64,000 bases of DNA from CBDCXF01 sp965223755. GTDB lineage: Bacteria; Acidobacteriota; Thermoanaerobaculia; Multivoradales; JAHEKO01. The notes under the pieces were generated by a model. It ran no database searches. It was not told the origin of the DNA and saw only the letters and a list, made by a program, of their open reading frames with translations. The DNA lies in contig CBDCXF010000001.1 in NCBI GenBank assembly GCA_965223755.1, positions 1,364,001-1,428,000 of the forward strand, in the 5' to 3' direction. A program made the translations under genes and the position numbers. Below are positions 35,922 through 45,600 of the stretch, in pieces; positions within the stretch are counted from its first letter, which is position 1; each line of letters starts with the position of its first letter.

Positions 35922-37394
35922 ATGCTAGCTCACCGCAACTCCAAGCGTTCGGACTCACCGTGGATTTGGGGTTTAATTTCCCTACTACCCTGCCTGATCC
36001 TTTTAGATGGCACGCTATACGAAGGTGGTGATTCCTCCTTGTATCTAGAGCAAGGCGTCGCGTTGGCCGAAGGTACTTTGGACGAGTTTGTAGCGCGCAG
36101 TTTGTTTATGCACGAACACTCCGACAACCCTCCAGGACCAGTCCTTTACCCAGTTGGGATGACTCTCACGGTCGCAGCCATCTACTCCATTTTTGGACTG
36201 AACGCCTGGGTGCTCAAGCTGACAATGATTGCTGCTTGGGTCGGCACCGTCATTGTCGCGCACACGCTCTTCTTTTCCCGGTTACCTAGTCGCTTTCGAT
36301 ATCTTGCGACATCCTTCTTCGCGCTCAACTTTACGTTCTATCACTCCGCGTCGAGCACCTTCCTTTCAGACATTCTGTTCATGTTTGTGAGCACTTGTGC
36401 TCTTTGGCTATATGACTTCCGAAGTCGACGGACTGACGCAATTCTGAGCTTCATTGTTCTGGGCCTTGTAGTTGGAGCCGCAATTACCGTTCGGCCAAAC
36501 GGATTCCTGCTGGCGCTCGTTTTCACCGTTCTTTGGGCGCGAGACTCAGGCTGGCGGCTCCGAAAGCGCATTTCAAGTATCGCTGCTCTATGGATCGGCA
36601 TTGGAATTGTAGTCATTGGTCTTTCGTTCTTGCAGCCGGCGATTGACACCAAGTACGTGAGCTACCTGGAGGACGCCTCACTTCGGCGCTTCCCTACCGA
36701 ACTTTTATACAACCTCGACTTGGTCAAGCGCCTTTTCGCCCATCCGATTCTTTACTATGGAGTGACTCCAATCGTGTCTCTCGGACTTTGGAAGTATTGG
36801 AGCGAGAAGAAACTCGACGAGCACGTTCTCTACGTCGTTGCAACCCTTCTCCTCTATTCCACGTGGCCATTTAGAAACGGCGTTCGCTTCCTTTTTCCTA
36901 TTCTGCCGTTCGTCACCTACGTAGTTTTCTTGGGATTCGCTGTGCTTGCGGATCGCCTAGAAGCGAAACTGAATAAGGGCCTGGGCAGGACTGTCACCAC
37001 CGCCGCCTTTTTACTGGTCCTTCTCAACATAGGAGGAGGAGTTCGCCACACGGTTATGGCCCTAAACCGCGATATTCCTGCGATGTCCGATTTCGAAGAA
37101 ATCCAGCAATTCGTCTCCGAGGCAAGATTTCAAGTTGACTACCTCGTTTACGAGAACCCTCGCCCGATTCGATTTGCGACAGAACTCCCCGCGTTGCGCC
37201 GATTCAAAGACTGCGCCCCGTCAGACTTTAGAAACAGCCCAGAGGGCGAACCTCTCTTCGTTTTTCGCCATGAATCGCGTTGCCCCGAGTTGGTGTCACG
37301 ATTGGACCTTGAGCTGGCGGGCGAAACGGAACATTTCGTGGTCTTCCGTTGGCCGGACTCCTCGCCCCTTCCTAGAACGGATTTCCCAGACTAA
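35922..37394 (+). CDS. GT-C-type membrane glycosyltransferase (ArnT/PMT-like)
   Basis: A 490-aa polytopic membrane protein with roughly ten hydrophobic segments followed by a soluble C-terminal part of about 110 residues. After the first span comes LYEGGDSSLYLEQGVALAEG (near residue 32), the acidic first-loop motif of GT-C enzymes that use polyprenyl-phosphate sugars on the periplasmic side. A lipid-linked sugar such as polyprenyl-P-arabinofuranose from the dprE module could be its donor; that is inference. Its last 23 bp overlap the 3' end of the convergent TamA-like gene in the other strand. Confidence 0.75.
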   Translation: MLAHRNSKRSDSPWIWGLISLLPCLILLDGTLYEGGDSSLYLEQGVALAEGTLDEFVARSLFMHEHSDNPPGPVLYPVGMTLTVAAIYSIFGLNAWVLKLTMIAAWVGTVIVAHTLFFSRLPSRFRYLATSFFALNFTFYHSASSTFLSDILFMFVSTCALWLYDFRSRRTDAILSFIVLGLVVGAAITVRPNGFLLALVFTVLWARDSGWRLRKRISSIAALWIGIGIVVIGLSFLQPAIDTKYVSYLEDASLRRFPTELLYNLDLVKRLFAHPILYYGVTPIVSLGLWKYWSEKKLDEHVLYVVATLLLYSTWPFRNGVRFLFPILPFVTYVVFLGFAVLADRLEAKLNKGLGRTVTTAAFLLVLLNIGGGVRHTVMALNRDIPAMSDFEEIQQFVSEARFQVDYLVYENPRPIRFATELPALRRFKDCAPSDFRNSPEGEPLFVFRHESRCPELVSRLDLELAGETEHFVVFRWPDSSPLPRTDFPD

Positions 37395-40176
37395 AAAACA
37401 CCACATAAGAATCTTCAAATGGCTCCCGATCCAACTTCCACCCAATCTCTAGCCGCAATGGACCAACCGGCGAGGCGTAGCGGATGCCGACTCCTGCACC
37501 GAGCTTGATATCGCTGGAATCGTAGCGACTCCAGTCAGCCCACACGTTGCCAGCGTCAATGAACGCCACCCCACCAAGTGCGCCTGAGATCGGAAAGCGC
37601 CAGTCAAGGTTGGCGAGGGCGAGGGCGTTGCCGCCCACGGCCAGAATATCTCCTGGATCGCAGTCCCGGCCATTGCTGGGGAGTTGCTCGCAAAGAATCA
37701 ACGTCTCCCCCAAATCGCCCAACTCGAGGCGACCGTAAGCGCGGTGGCTGCTGCGACCGCCCGACACGAATCGTTCCGCCACGTGAACTTCAGCGGACTC
37801 AAGGCCGGAAGGAATGAGACCGAGGTCAGGCAGGAACGAGTCGATCTCTTTGGTCTCGCTGGGGTTGATCCAACCGGCGCGTAACGAACCGGCTAAAGTA
37901 CCGGCCTTGCCAAGATCCAAGTAACGTGTGAACTGTGAGAACAGTTTGGTAAATCGCTCTTCGGCGGAAAGGATAGCGAAGGCCTGTTCAATCTGAACCA
38001 GACCGCTCCACCCACGGCCGGGATCCAAGGCATCGTCGCGACGATCCACAAACAAGCTTGGCGTCACCGACGCGATCTCCACCGGAGCGAGCTCGCGGTC
38101 TAGGGTAAATAGTTCATCGGAGGTCTCATTGCGACGCCAAGTCAGCAGCAGCCCCGTGAGCGTCCTCCCCCGCTGCTGGCGCGCCGCGATCTGCGCTCCT
38201 GTTCTCGTCAGTTGGAAGCTCTCGCGATCTTCGTCGAGCAAGAACACCGAATAGGTCAAGGGAGTGCGATGGCGACCGATCCACGGTTGGGTCAGCAGCA
38301 CGCGATAAAGCTGCTCTTTGTCGCTGATTGAAGCATCCAAATTCCACGACAGCGCGCGGCCGAGCCAGTTATTGCGCACGTAGCCCACCAGCCCGCGCAG
38401 GCCGTCCTCAGAATCCCAGCCGACACCGTAGGTGATGCGATGGATGGGTGCCTCTTCAACTTCAACGACAATATCCTCTGATGCGGAAAACGGCGCCGCC
38501 GGCAAAACTCTGACGTCAACTTCCGAGAACAGTCCCAACTGAAACAACCTGCGCTCTGCTATGAGCATGCGATTACTGGAAAGGACATCGCTGGAATCCA
38601 AATCGAGCACTTTGCGCAGGAATCCGGGTTCGGTACGCTGCAGCCCGCGCAGGAATACTTCACCGACGTGCACCTGCGGTCCTTCGAGGACTTGATACTC
38701 AACATCCACGACGTTGTCATCGGCTGTTGCTGATGCCTCACCATCGACGATGACCGAACGGTGGCCGCGTTGACGGTAGCGTCGTTCCAATTCAGCGACG
38801 CCCGCGCGCAAAACTGACTCGTGAAATGGTCCATTCGGCTCTGTCGGCAGTCCCTTCGTGAGTTCACTGCCGAAGCCCTCGGTAAGGCCACGAAATTGAA
38901 CCGTGCCGATCGTCGTACGGGGTCCCTCTGTGACTTCAATGACAGCGGCAAGTTCCCCCGTCATCCGGTCCTCTACCGAAGCTTCCACTTGAGCTTGATG
39001 GAATCCCTGGCGAACGTAGAACGATCGCACGTTGTCAGCGTCCTCCGTCAGTTCGGTGTCGACCAAAGGCCGCCCCTTCTGGCTCAGCACCAACGTCCGC
39101 AGGCGCTCTTCGGCAAACGCTTCGGCCCCTTCAAAACGCACTTCGCGCAAGCGATGCTTGTCGCCGGGAGTCAGTTGGAAGACAACGGAAATCTCGTCAG
39201 CGGACTCTTCGATCTTGGTTTCGACAGAGGCTCGATAGAGCCCTTTCCCTTGCATGTAGTCGCGTAGCGCGCGCTCAGTTGACGGAATCAGGGCCAAGTC
39301 AAACCCTTGGTCACGAAGGATTGGAATGCCGTCGCGCCGCATCAAGCTCTTGATGGCAAAGCCCTCAAAGTCAACCGAGACTTGCGGCCCAAGCTCAAGC
39401 TTGTGGCTGATGTCCACCTGGCTGTTCTCCACTTGAAATTGGGGGTCCAATACCCTGGCCTGGCGATAGCCGGCCGCGAGGAGCGCAACACGAATCGTCT
39501 CCGTATCTTCGGCGAGCTGTCGGGGTAAGAAGTTTTTGCCAACGCGGTTCTTGATCCTTCGATCCAGGTCCTCTACCGCGTCCGGCAGCATCGGTTCGTA
39601 AGTTATGGAGCGAACGGTGTGAAGTTCACCGGGATCCACCGTAAAGGTCACGGACGAGGCAAACGGTGCGACCTCGCGAACGCGCAGGCGAACGGACGCA
39701 TTCAAATATCCGGCTTCTTCAAGGGCCTCTTCCAGGCTGTACACCGAGCGCAATAGTCGGTTTTCGACCAGCCGCTCTCCCTGTCTGACGAGTACGCGAT
39801 CACTCCAGCCCGCGCTGTCATCGGGCAGACCGACGATCTCGACTGACGCAACGTGATTTTCGGGGCGAACCACGAGACGCAACCCCGCAGTACCGCCCTC
39901 GCGCGGCTCAACGCGGATCTCGATGTCACCAGCCGGAAGTCGGCTGTGCGCGACCGCCAAAGCGGTGCGCAACGACTCTCTGGTAACGACCGCTATCCGT
40001 TCATCGAGTACCGCAAGAATCTCCGATCTGACTTCGCCGCTGACCTCGCCCTCGACCTCAAAATCAGACACCTCCACCCCGTTCCACCGCTCTGGGAGCT
40101 GAGCGTGTGCCGGTGCGACCGCAGCCAGACAAAGGATCGCCCGGATCAAGCGAGGTATCAAAAACTTCGCTGCCAT
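37372..40176 (-). CDS. BamA/TamA-family outer-membrane protein with about seven POTRA repeats
   Basis: A 934-aa Omp85-family protein. ATG 40176 gives a signal peptide (FLIPRLIRAILCLAAVAPAH-A-Q). About seven POTRA-like units follow up to residue 590 or so, each ending in a phrase such as VTFTVDPG, ISHKLELG, VVFQLTPG, AVIEVTEG, VEYQVLEG or VVEVEEAP. The C-terminal 16-strand barrel has the ERFVSGGRSSHRAYGRLELG region and ends in Phe (FFSLGNPF), the assembly signal. E. coli TamA has three POTRAs and BamA five. The gene overlaps tamB by 19 bp, so it is named here as the TamA-type partner of TamB; a BamA-like role cannot be ruled out. Confidence 0.88.
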   Translation of the reverse strand: MAAKFLIPRLIRAILCLAAVAPAHAQLPERWNGVEVSDFEVEGEVSGEVRSEILAVLDERIAVVTRESLRTALAVAHSRLPAGDIEIRVEPREGGTAGLRLVVRPENHVASVEIVGLPDDSAGWSDRVLVRQGERLVENRLLRSVYSLEEALEEAGYLNASVRLRVREVAPFASSVTFTVDPGELHTVRSITYEPMLPDAVEDLDRRIKNRVGKNFLPRQLAEDTETIRVALLAAGYRQARVLDPQFQVENSQVDISHKLELGPQVSVDFEGFAIKSLMRRDGIPILRDQGFDLALIPSTERALRDYMQGKGLYRASVETKIEESADEISVVFQLTPGDKHRLREVRFEGAEAFAEERLRTLVLSQKGRPLVDTELTEDADNVRSFYVRQGFHQAQVEASVEDRMTGELAAVIEVTEGPRTTIGTVQFRGLTEGFGSELTKGLPTEPNGPFHESVLRAGVAELERRYRQRGHRSVIVDGEASATADDNVVDVEYQVLEGPQVHVGEVFLRGLQRTEPGFLRKVLDLDSSDVLSSNRMLIAERRLFQLGLFSEVDVRVLPAAPFSASEDIVVEVEEAPIHRITYGVGWDSEDGLRGLVGYVRNNWLGRALSWNLDASISDKEQLYRVLLTQPWIGRHRTPLTYSVFLLDEDRESFQLTRTGAQIAARQQRGRTLTGLLLTWRRNETSDELFTLDRELAPVEIASVTPSLFVDRRDDALDPGRGWSGLVQIEQAFAILSAEERFTKLFSQFTRYLDLGKAGTLAGSLRAGWINPSETKEIDSFLPDLGLIPSGLESAEVHVAERFVSGGRSSHRAYGRLELGDLGETLILCEQLPSNGRDCDPGDILAVGGNALALANLDWRFPISGALGGVAFIDAGNVWADWSRYDSSDIKLGAGVGIRYASPVGPLRLEIGWKLDREPFEDSYVVFFSLGNPF

Positions 40177-43100
40177 TGGAAGTCGACTGCGTAAGTATCG
40201 TCGCCGTTCTGGGTCAGGATGACCGAGGTAATCGGCGTCATCTGCCATTCCAACCGCACCACTTGCTGATCGTTCTCGGCGTCGGACGGATCGCTGGTAT
40301 AGGTCGCAAAAACATTCTTGGAAAGCCGTTTGCCGATCGTGATACGCGCTGAGGAAAGCTGGCCGCTGCTTTCGGTTAGAGGGTCAATTTGCACGCGGTC
40401 CAACCCGAACAGCTTACCCACTCGGGCGCCCAACGCCTCGGCCGCTTGACCGGCAATGACTCCCTCCGCAGCCGCACTTTCCGTGGGTTGAATGGAGTCG
40501 AGAAGAAGCGGTCTGGTGCCGACCTGTCCGGTGGTTAACAGCGACACGACTTCAAGACTTGGCAGCGAAGGGTCGGAGCTGAAGCCGACCTCCATCGCTT
40601 CCAGCGACCCTTGCAGATGCAATCGCACATCGTAGCTGCGCACTCTGCTGCCAGCGACGATGTCAACATCCGGATTGATCGCGTTGGGATCGGAAAAGAT
40701 CAGCACTCCGCGCTCGACGTCGAAGTCGTTGCCGCGAAAGGTCAGATCGCCCCCAGGCGCCAGGTCGACACGTCCGAGCAACTGGGGCGAAGCAAGATCT
40801 CCGCGCACAGACAGGTCGATATCCCCGTTGAGGTTCAGACCTTCGCCAGAGACCCTCAAGGCGCCTTCACCCACGACCGCTAGTTCCACACGCGTCGACC
40901 GCAACAGTTCGTCTGCTGAGGCCACCCATTCGCGCTGTCGGACCAGCGCCGAGCGCACCATCTGTTCGACACCGAGGTCGATCGACTCCAACAATACGGC
41001 ACGATCCAGGCGAACTTCGCCCGAGAGAGTCCGTGCTTCCGCGGTGCCCTCGATGCGCAAGGTGGCGTCGCCACCCATCCACCAGTCTTCCGGCAGATTG
41101 AGGTTGACGTCATCCGCCGTCAGGCGCGCGCGATACGAGAATTCCTGTCCTTCGCCAGCTAAAACGACGTCACCCGTGCCAGTGACCTTTCCTCCTCCCA
41201 GGTCAGCATGGGCGCGATCGATGATCACGCCCTCTGGCCCGACCAAGAACCGCGTGTCCAGCGAGGTCAAAGTGTGCGGAAAGCCTTCCATCGAGAGAGT
41301 CCCGTTTTGCCACAACCCCTGGCCATCCACGACCGGGGCATCACGCGTGCCTTCGATCACGCCGAGAAAGCTAACCGGTCCCTGGGCGGTAACGCCGGGC
41401 GCCAAACTGTCGAGCCACAGCGCCGCGACTTCAGCCTGGACAACCCCATCGAGCGCCTGAGTTGACAAGTCAAGGGTGCCGGCAACAAACAACTCGCCGC
41501 CGGTCACGGTGTTCTCAAAAAATGCTGACTCCACCTCGATCTTATCCGCCGACCAGTGCGCGAGAATCGGCTCGATTTCCTGGATGTTCTGGCCCGCGAC
41601 ATCGACGTCAACGTCGAAAACTTCGGCATCAACAGTCATCTCCTGCCAAGAGCCCTGTGCCTCCGCACGCACCCGCGCCATTCCGGTGCTTTCCCAAGCG
41701 GTCCCGGCAGTCCAGAGGTCGGGACGGATCGCAGCCGATAGCTCGAGGTTGGGCCCTTCTCGTCCAACTGCACCAGTTGCTACGACGCCATTCAGAACCT
41801 TGGCCACGTCGCCGTGAGCCTCAAGCACGCCATCAGCAAACTCCACAGCGAGATCCGCCGCGGGAGCGCCTGCCGCATGAGTGACGAGATGGACATGACC
41901 GTTTTCGACGAAGTCAGATCCCGTCAAACGCAAGCCAAAAGAAGCACGGTAGTCGGGAGCCACAATAGCAATCGTTCCGATCTCTCGGCCCAGCATTAAT
42001 TCTTCACTGCTGGCTTCAATCGACCATCCGCCGGAAAATTCGTAGCTTCCGGTGAAGTTGACGGCGCCAGAATCCGTCTGCCAGACGCCGTCTTCGAAAC
42101 GGACTCGGTCGCCCGCCAGCACGAGTGGCGCCCGAATCGACTTGCCCAAACCGAGGTCGTCCCATCGAGGATTCTTGATCTCAGCGTTGAGGGTGCCGGC
42201 GAGCTCCGGGGTCAAAGTCAGTTCTGTGTTCCCGGTCGCGAGGCCGCGCAACGGAAGATCGACTTGAGCCAAGGGCAGCAGCTGTTGGATCGGCCACTCC
42301 ACTACCCTTGTGCTGAGCGCAGAACCGGCGTCCGCGAACTGCCCCGACGCCACCAACTCGCCGTCTCCCAATCGCAACACGGCCTGCCGAAGGTCGAATC
42401 CAGCTGAATTGACTTCGGCTTCGACCACGGCACTGTCGGCATTGAGTGATGCCAACCGCACCTGTTCCAAGTCGGCTTCAAGAACCACAGTCGGGCCGCT
42501 TTCCGGACGCAAGATGGCGTCGCCGATGACGGTCCCTCTACCGCGATTGGGAAGCCATTCGTTCTCAAGCCCCACCTGCTCGAGCAAAAAAGCCACGTCT
42601 TGAGTCGTGGCTTCAAAATGCAGCTCGCCTTGTCCCTGTTCAACGTCGACCTTGCCTCCAATCGAGGCAAGGTCGGCCTTCGCCGACAACTCTCCAGCCA
42701 AATCGATCTGCAACCCAGGCTGAATGTCGAACGGCATTCGGCCGGTAAGAAACGAATCGCCACCTTCCATCAGGCTGATAACCCCTTTGCCTTCGCCACC
42801 CCGCCAGTTGAAGTTCGGGAATCTATAGTCCATGGACACAGCCAACGCACCACCACGAGGCAACATCTCCCACCCCAGATCGGAGGCAAGTTCGGCTGTT
42901 TGAGCCCCATCTGTCGACAGCGAGAGTTCACTACTTTCGCCGCGCTGCTCTAGAGCCACTGTCCAGGCACTGGCGTACGCCCGCAGAGCATTGCTTTCGA
43001 CACGCCACTCGTTTGCAGTCCATGAAAACGCCAGCGGAACCGAATCCAAAGTCAGTCCGGCGGCAGCCAGAGTATCGATCGCTCCCGAACCGTTCGCTGC

Positions 43101-43967
43101 CCAATGATCGTCGTCGTCCTTGCTGACGACTCCGCGGATTTCGATGCTGCCGGATACCGGCACCTCCTTTCCCGACGCCCCCATCCAGGGAGCAAATTGG
43201 GCCAGCTCCGCATGTCCCTCCACGTCAAACCGGGCCTCACCTTGGTCCCAGATCCCGTGCCCTCGGGCCCGTATGCGATCTCCTGTGACTTCCAGATCTT
43301 TGAGCTGAAAGGAGTCGGCCGCCCACTGCGCCTGTCCCGCGACACCGAACTGAAGTGGCTGCCCCCGCACCGCCACCACCATCTGATCGGCAGAAAATTC
43401 TGCATTGGTGGTCGCATCTTCCGAGGTCGTCGAAGTCAATCGCAAGCCATTCAGCGTCGCGTCAAGAGGGAGCCGAATGTCACGCCATTGGAACTCGCCG
43501 TCACGCACCGTCAAAGAACGCAGCTCGGTTCGCCCGCCACCTTGGCCCTGGGGCCGGGGTAGGGCGATGGACCCGTCGTCGCGCACACGGACGCGCAGGA
43601 TCGGTCGTTCGACGACGGCTTCATCCAGGCCGATCTTGCCGCGCACAAGATCGGCCAGCGCCACCGAAGCCGCAATGCGATCTACTGTCAGGTAGTCCTC
43701 TGATTCGCCCTCGAGTCGGAGTCCCAGATTCCGCAACTCCGCTCCTAGCGGCAGCCAGGTGACGCTCACGGCTCCCAACCTCACTTGCGAAGCCAGGTTC
43801 TCCTCTACCGCAGAGGTCAAACGTTCGCGTAGCAGCGGTTCCGCCAGGAACGAAACCAATACGACCAGCACCAGAACGAAGACGAGAACGACGCCCAATC
43901 CTCGCAGCCAGCGTCGTGGTCGGCGGCCGGGTTTCTGTCGTCGAGGTTTATTGCGGTCCGCAGCCAC
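40158..43967 (-). CDS. tamB: TamB-like inner-membrane/periplasmic bridge protein (DUF490 domain)
   Basis: A 1269-aa AsmA-like protein. A single N-terminal span (VVLVFVLVLVVLVSFLAEPL, about residues 27-46) anchors it in the inner membrane. The long beta-rich body should form a hydrophobic groove across the periplasm, as in TamB and YhdP, which are implicated in lipid transport and outer-membrane protein assembly. The C-terminus has GKRLSKNVFATYTSDPS and ends YAVDFQWQRSF, the DUF490/TamB signature that contacts TamA. GTG start 12 bp after nadK; overlap with the TamA-like gene supports a functional pair. Confidence 0.88.
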   Translation of the reverse strand: MAADRNKPRRQKPGRRPRRWLRGLGVVLVFVLVLVVLVSFLAEPLLRERLTSAVEENLASQVRLGAVSVTWLPLGAELRNLGLRLEGESEDYLTVDRIAASVALADLVRGKIGLDEAVVERPILRVRVRDDGSIALPRPQGQGGGRTELRSLTVRDGEFQWRDIRLPLDATLNGLRLTSTTSEDATTNAEFSADQMVVAVRGQPLQFGVAGQAQWAADSFQLKDLEVTGDRIRARGHGIWDQGEARFDVEGHAELAQFAPWMGASGKEVPVSGSIEIRGVVSKDDDDHWAANGSGAIDTLAAAGLTLDSVPLAFSWTANEWRVESNALRAYASAWTVALEQRGESSELSLSTDGAQTAELASDLGWEMLPRGGALAVSMDYRFPNFNWRGGEGKGVISLMEGGDSFLTGRMPFDIQPGLQIDLAGELSAKADLASIGGKVDVEQGQGELHFEATTQDVAFLLEQVGLENEWLPNRGRGTVIGDAILRPESGPTVVLEADLEQVRLASLNADSAVVEAEVNSAGFDLRQAVLRLGDGELVASGQFADAGSALSTRVVEWPIQQLLPLAQVDLPLRGLATGNTELTLTPELAGTLNAEIKNPRWDDLGLGKSIRAPLVLAGDRVRFEDGVWQTDSGAVNFTGSYEFSGGWSIEASSEELMLGREIGTIAIVAPDYRASFGLRLTGSDFVENGHVHLVTHAAGAPAADLAVEFADGVLEAHGDVAKVLNGVVATGAVGREGPNLELSAAIRPDLWTAGTAWESTGMARVRAEAQGSWQEMTVDAEVFDVDVDVAGQNIQEIEPILAHWSADKIEVESAFFENTVTGGELFVAGTLDLSTQALDGVVQAEVAALWLDSLAPGVTAQGPVSFLGVIEGTRDAPVVDGQGLWQNGTLSMEGFPHTLTSLDTRFLVGPEGVIIDRAHADLGGGKVTGTGDVVLAGEGQEFSYRARLTADDVNLNLPEDWWMGGDATLRIEGTAEARTLSGEVRLDRAVLLESIDLGVEQMVRSALVRQREWVASADELLRSTRVELAVVGEGALRVSGEGLNLNGDIDLSVRGDLASPQLLGRVDLAPGGDLTFRGNDFDVERGVLIFSDPNAINPDVDIVAGSRVRSYDVRLHLQGSLEAMEVGFSSDPSLPSLEVVSLLTTGQVGTRPLLLDSIQPTESAAAEGVIAGQAAEALGARVGKLFGLDRVQIDPLTESSGQLSSARITIGKRLSKNVFATYTSDPSDAENDQQVVRLEWQMTPITSVILTQNGDDTYAVDFQWQRSF

Positions 43968-43979
43968 TTGAACGGCGCT

Positions 43980-44834
43980 CTAGGTTCCCCACCCGAGCTT
44001 CCCTCTCAGGCTTGTATAAAAGGCGCCCTCGTCGCCATGGATCAAAGCGACGGTTTCATCTGCGGGCTGAATCAAAACTCGGTCTCGAAAAGCCAAACTG
44101 CGCCCCTCTTGACCATCCAAAGTGAGATAGACCTCTTCTTGATCGGTCTCCAGACTGATCGCCAACCCGGCTTCGCGCGGCAGCACCAACGGCCTTTGTG
44201 TGAGCGTGTGTGGGCAGATTGGAGTCAAAACGATGACTGGCAATTGGGGATGGATCAAGGGCCCCCCTGCAGACAGGTTATAAGCCGTCGAACCCGTCGG
44301 CGTCGAGACGATCAGCCCGTCACCGCGATAGGTCGTGACTGTCTCGCCGCCCACCTCAACTCGCAACTCGATGACCCTGGCCAGGGCACTCTTGGCGATC
44401 ACGACATCGTTGAGAACCCGGAAACGACTGGTGACCGTCGCACGTCGCAACTCGACGTCCAGCATCGTTCGCTGTTCGCGAATGTAATCACCGTCGAGTA
44501 CGCTCTCCAGTGTTTTATAGAGATCACTGGCGCTGGTCTCAGTGAGAAACCCGAGTCGTCCCATATTGACGCCGAGTATCGGCGAACGCTCTCCCACCGA
44601 ACGGCCAACTGAAAGCAGGGTACCGTCGCCGCCGAGTACGACGACGCACGTGTAGCGCTGGAGAGGGTCAAAAGCGTTGTAGTTCGCTGGATCGAGGTGG
44701 AGTTTGTTGAACGGGTCGAGCGAGACGGCAATCCCGCGTTCGCGAAGCCAATCCGCCAACTCAACTGCACGCGCCAGCGCCTCCTCGCTGCTCCTCTTGG
44801 CAACAATCGCGATGTGGCGCGTTTCAGTCATCAT
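43980..44834 (-). CDS. nadK: NAD kinase
   Basis: A 284-aa cytoplasmic enzyme that phosphorylates NAD to NADP. VVVLGGDGTLLSVGRSVGER (near residue 63) contains the GGDG catalytic motif; YRGDGLIVSTPTGSTAYNLS (near 168) is the conserved GDG/TPTGSTAY region, and LILTPICPHTL-type residues follow. ATG 44834 (a second ATG follows directly) overlaps the tlyA stop by 11 bp, a pairing seen widely in bacteria. Confidence 0.96.
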   Translation of the reverse strand: MMTETRHIAIVAKRSSEEALARAVELADWLRERGIAVSLDPFNKLHLDPANYNAFDPLQRYTCVVVLGGDGTLLSVGRSVGERSPILGVNMGRLGFLTETSASDLYKTLESVLDGDYIREQRTMLDVELRRATVTSRFRVLNDVVIAKSALARVIELRVEVGGETVTTYRGDGLIVSTPTGSTAYNLSAGGPLIHPQLPVIVLTPICPHTLTQRPLVLPREAGLAISLETDQEEVYLTLDGQEGRSLAFRDRVLIQPADETVALIHGDEGAFYTSLRGKLGWGT

Positions 44835-45570
44835 CCGCCTCCACCCGCAAGAATAACGCCAGCGACTCGACGTTGCCTTTGGCGCCGTGGACCGGCGATT
44901 CGATCAGCCCCGCCAGGCTCAGGCCGCAGCCCGCGATCGCTTCGACCGCCGTGCGAACGATTTGCTTGCGGACCTTTTCATCGCGAACGATACCGCCCTT
45001 CCCGATCTGCTCCCGGCGCCCCTCAAACTGTGGCTTGACAAGGACGATCAACTGCCCCTCGTCGGTCATCAACGGAATAACCGCAGGAACGACCTTGGCC
45101 GCGGAAATGAACGACAAGTCCATCACCACCAAGCGACACGGTTCGGGTACTACCTCGCTCGACAGGTGCCGGGCATTGACTCGCTCCCGCACCTCGACAC
45201 GAGGGTCGGAGCGTAGCTTAAAGTCGAGTTGCCCGTAACCAACGTCAACGGCGTAGACCCGTGCCGCTCCGGCCTGCAACAAACAGTCGGTAAACCCGCC
45301 CGTCGAAACCCCAACGTCGAGGCAAGTCCATCCATGTGGATCGATCTCGAAAGCATCCAATGCCGCTCGCAACTTACGGCCGCCCCGGGATACGAAGGGC
45401 TCCAGGTTGCCCTTGATTTCGACTTGTCGTGGAGCTGAGACTTGCGTACCCGGTTTGTCGGCCAGTTGACCATCAATCCACACGATGCCACTCATTACGG
45501 CGCGACGTGCCTGCTCTCGGCTCGGGAAGTGGCCTTGCTCGAAGAGCCATCGATCGAGGCGCACCGGCAT
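44824..45570 (-). CDS. tlyA: TlyA family RNA 2'-O-methyltransferase (S4 and FtsJ domains)
   Basis: A 248-aa protein with an N-terminal S4 RNA-binding domain (MPVRLDRWLFEQGHFPSREQ) and a FtsJ-like methyltransferase domain (CLDVGVSTGGFTDCLLQAGA near residue 79; DLSFISAAKVVPAVIP near 150; LIVLVKPQFEG near 173). TlyA enzymes methylate ribose in 16S and/or 23S rRNA and their loss can give capreomycin resistance. Some family members were described as hemolysins. It lies 30 bp after the polyprenyl synthase gene and overlaps nadK. Confidence 0.95.
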   Translation of the reverse strand: MPVRLDRWLFEQGHFPSREQARRAVMSGIVWIDGQLADKPGTQVSAPRQVEIKGNLEPFVSRGGRKLRAALDAFEIDPHGWTCLDVGVSTGGFTDCLLQAGAARVYAVDVGYGQLDFKLRSDPRVEVRERVNARHLSSEVVPEPCRLVVMDLSFISAAKVVPAVIPLMTDEGQLIVLVKPQFEGRREQIGKGGIVRDEKVRKQIVRTAVEAIAGCGLSLAGLIESPVHGAKGNVESLALFLRVEADDD

Positions 45571-45600
45571 CGTTTATTGGCCAATCATCAGCTCACGGAC

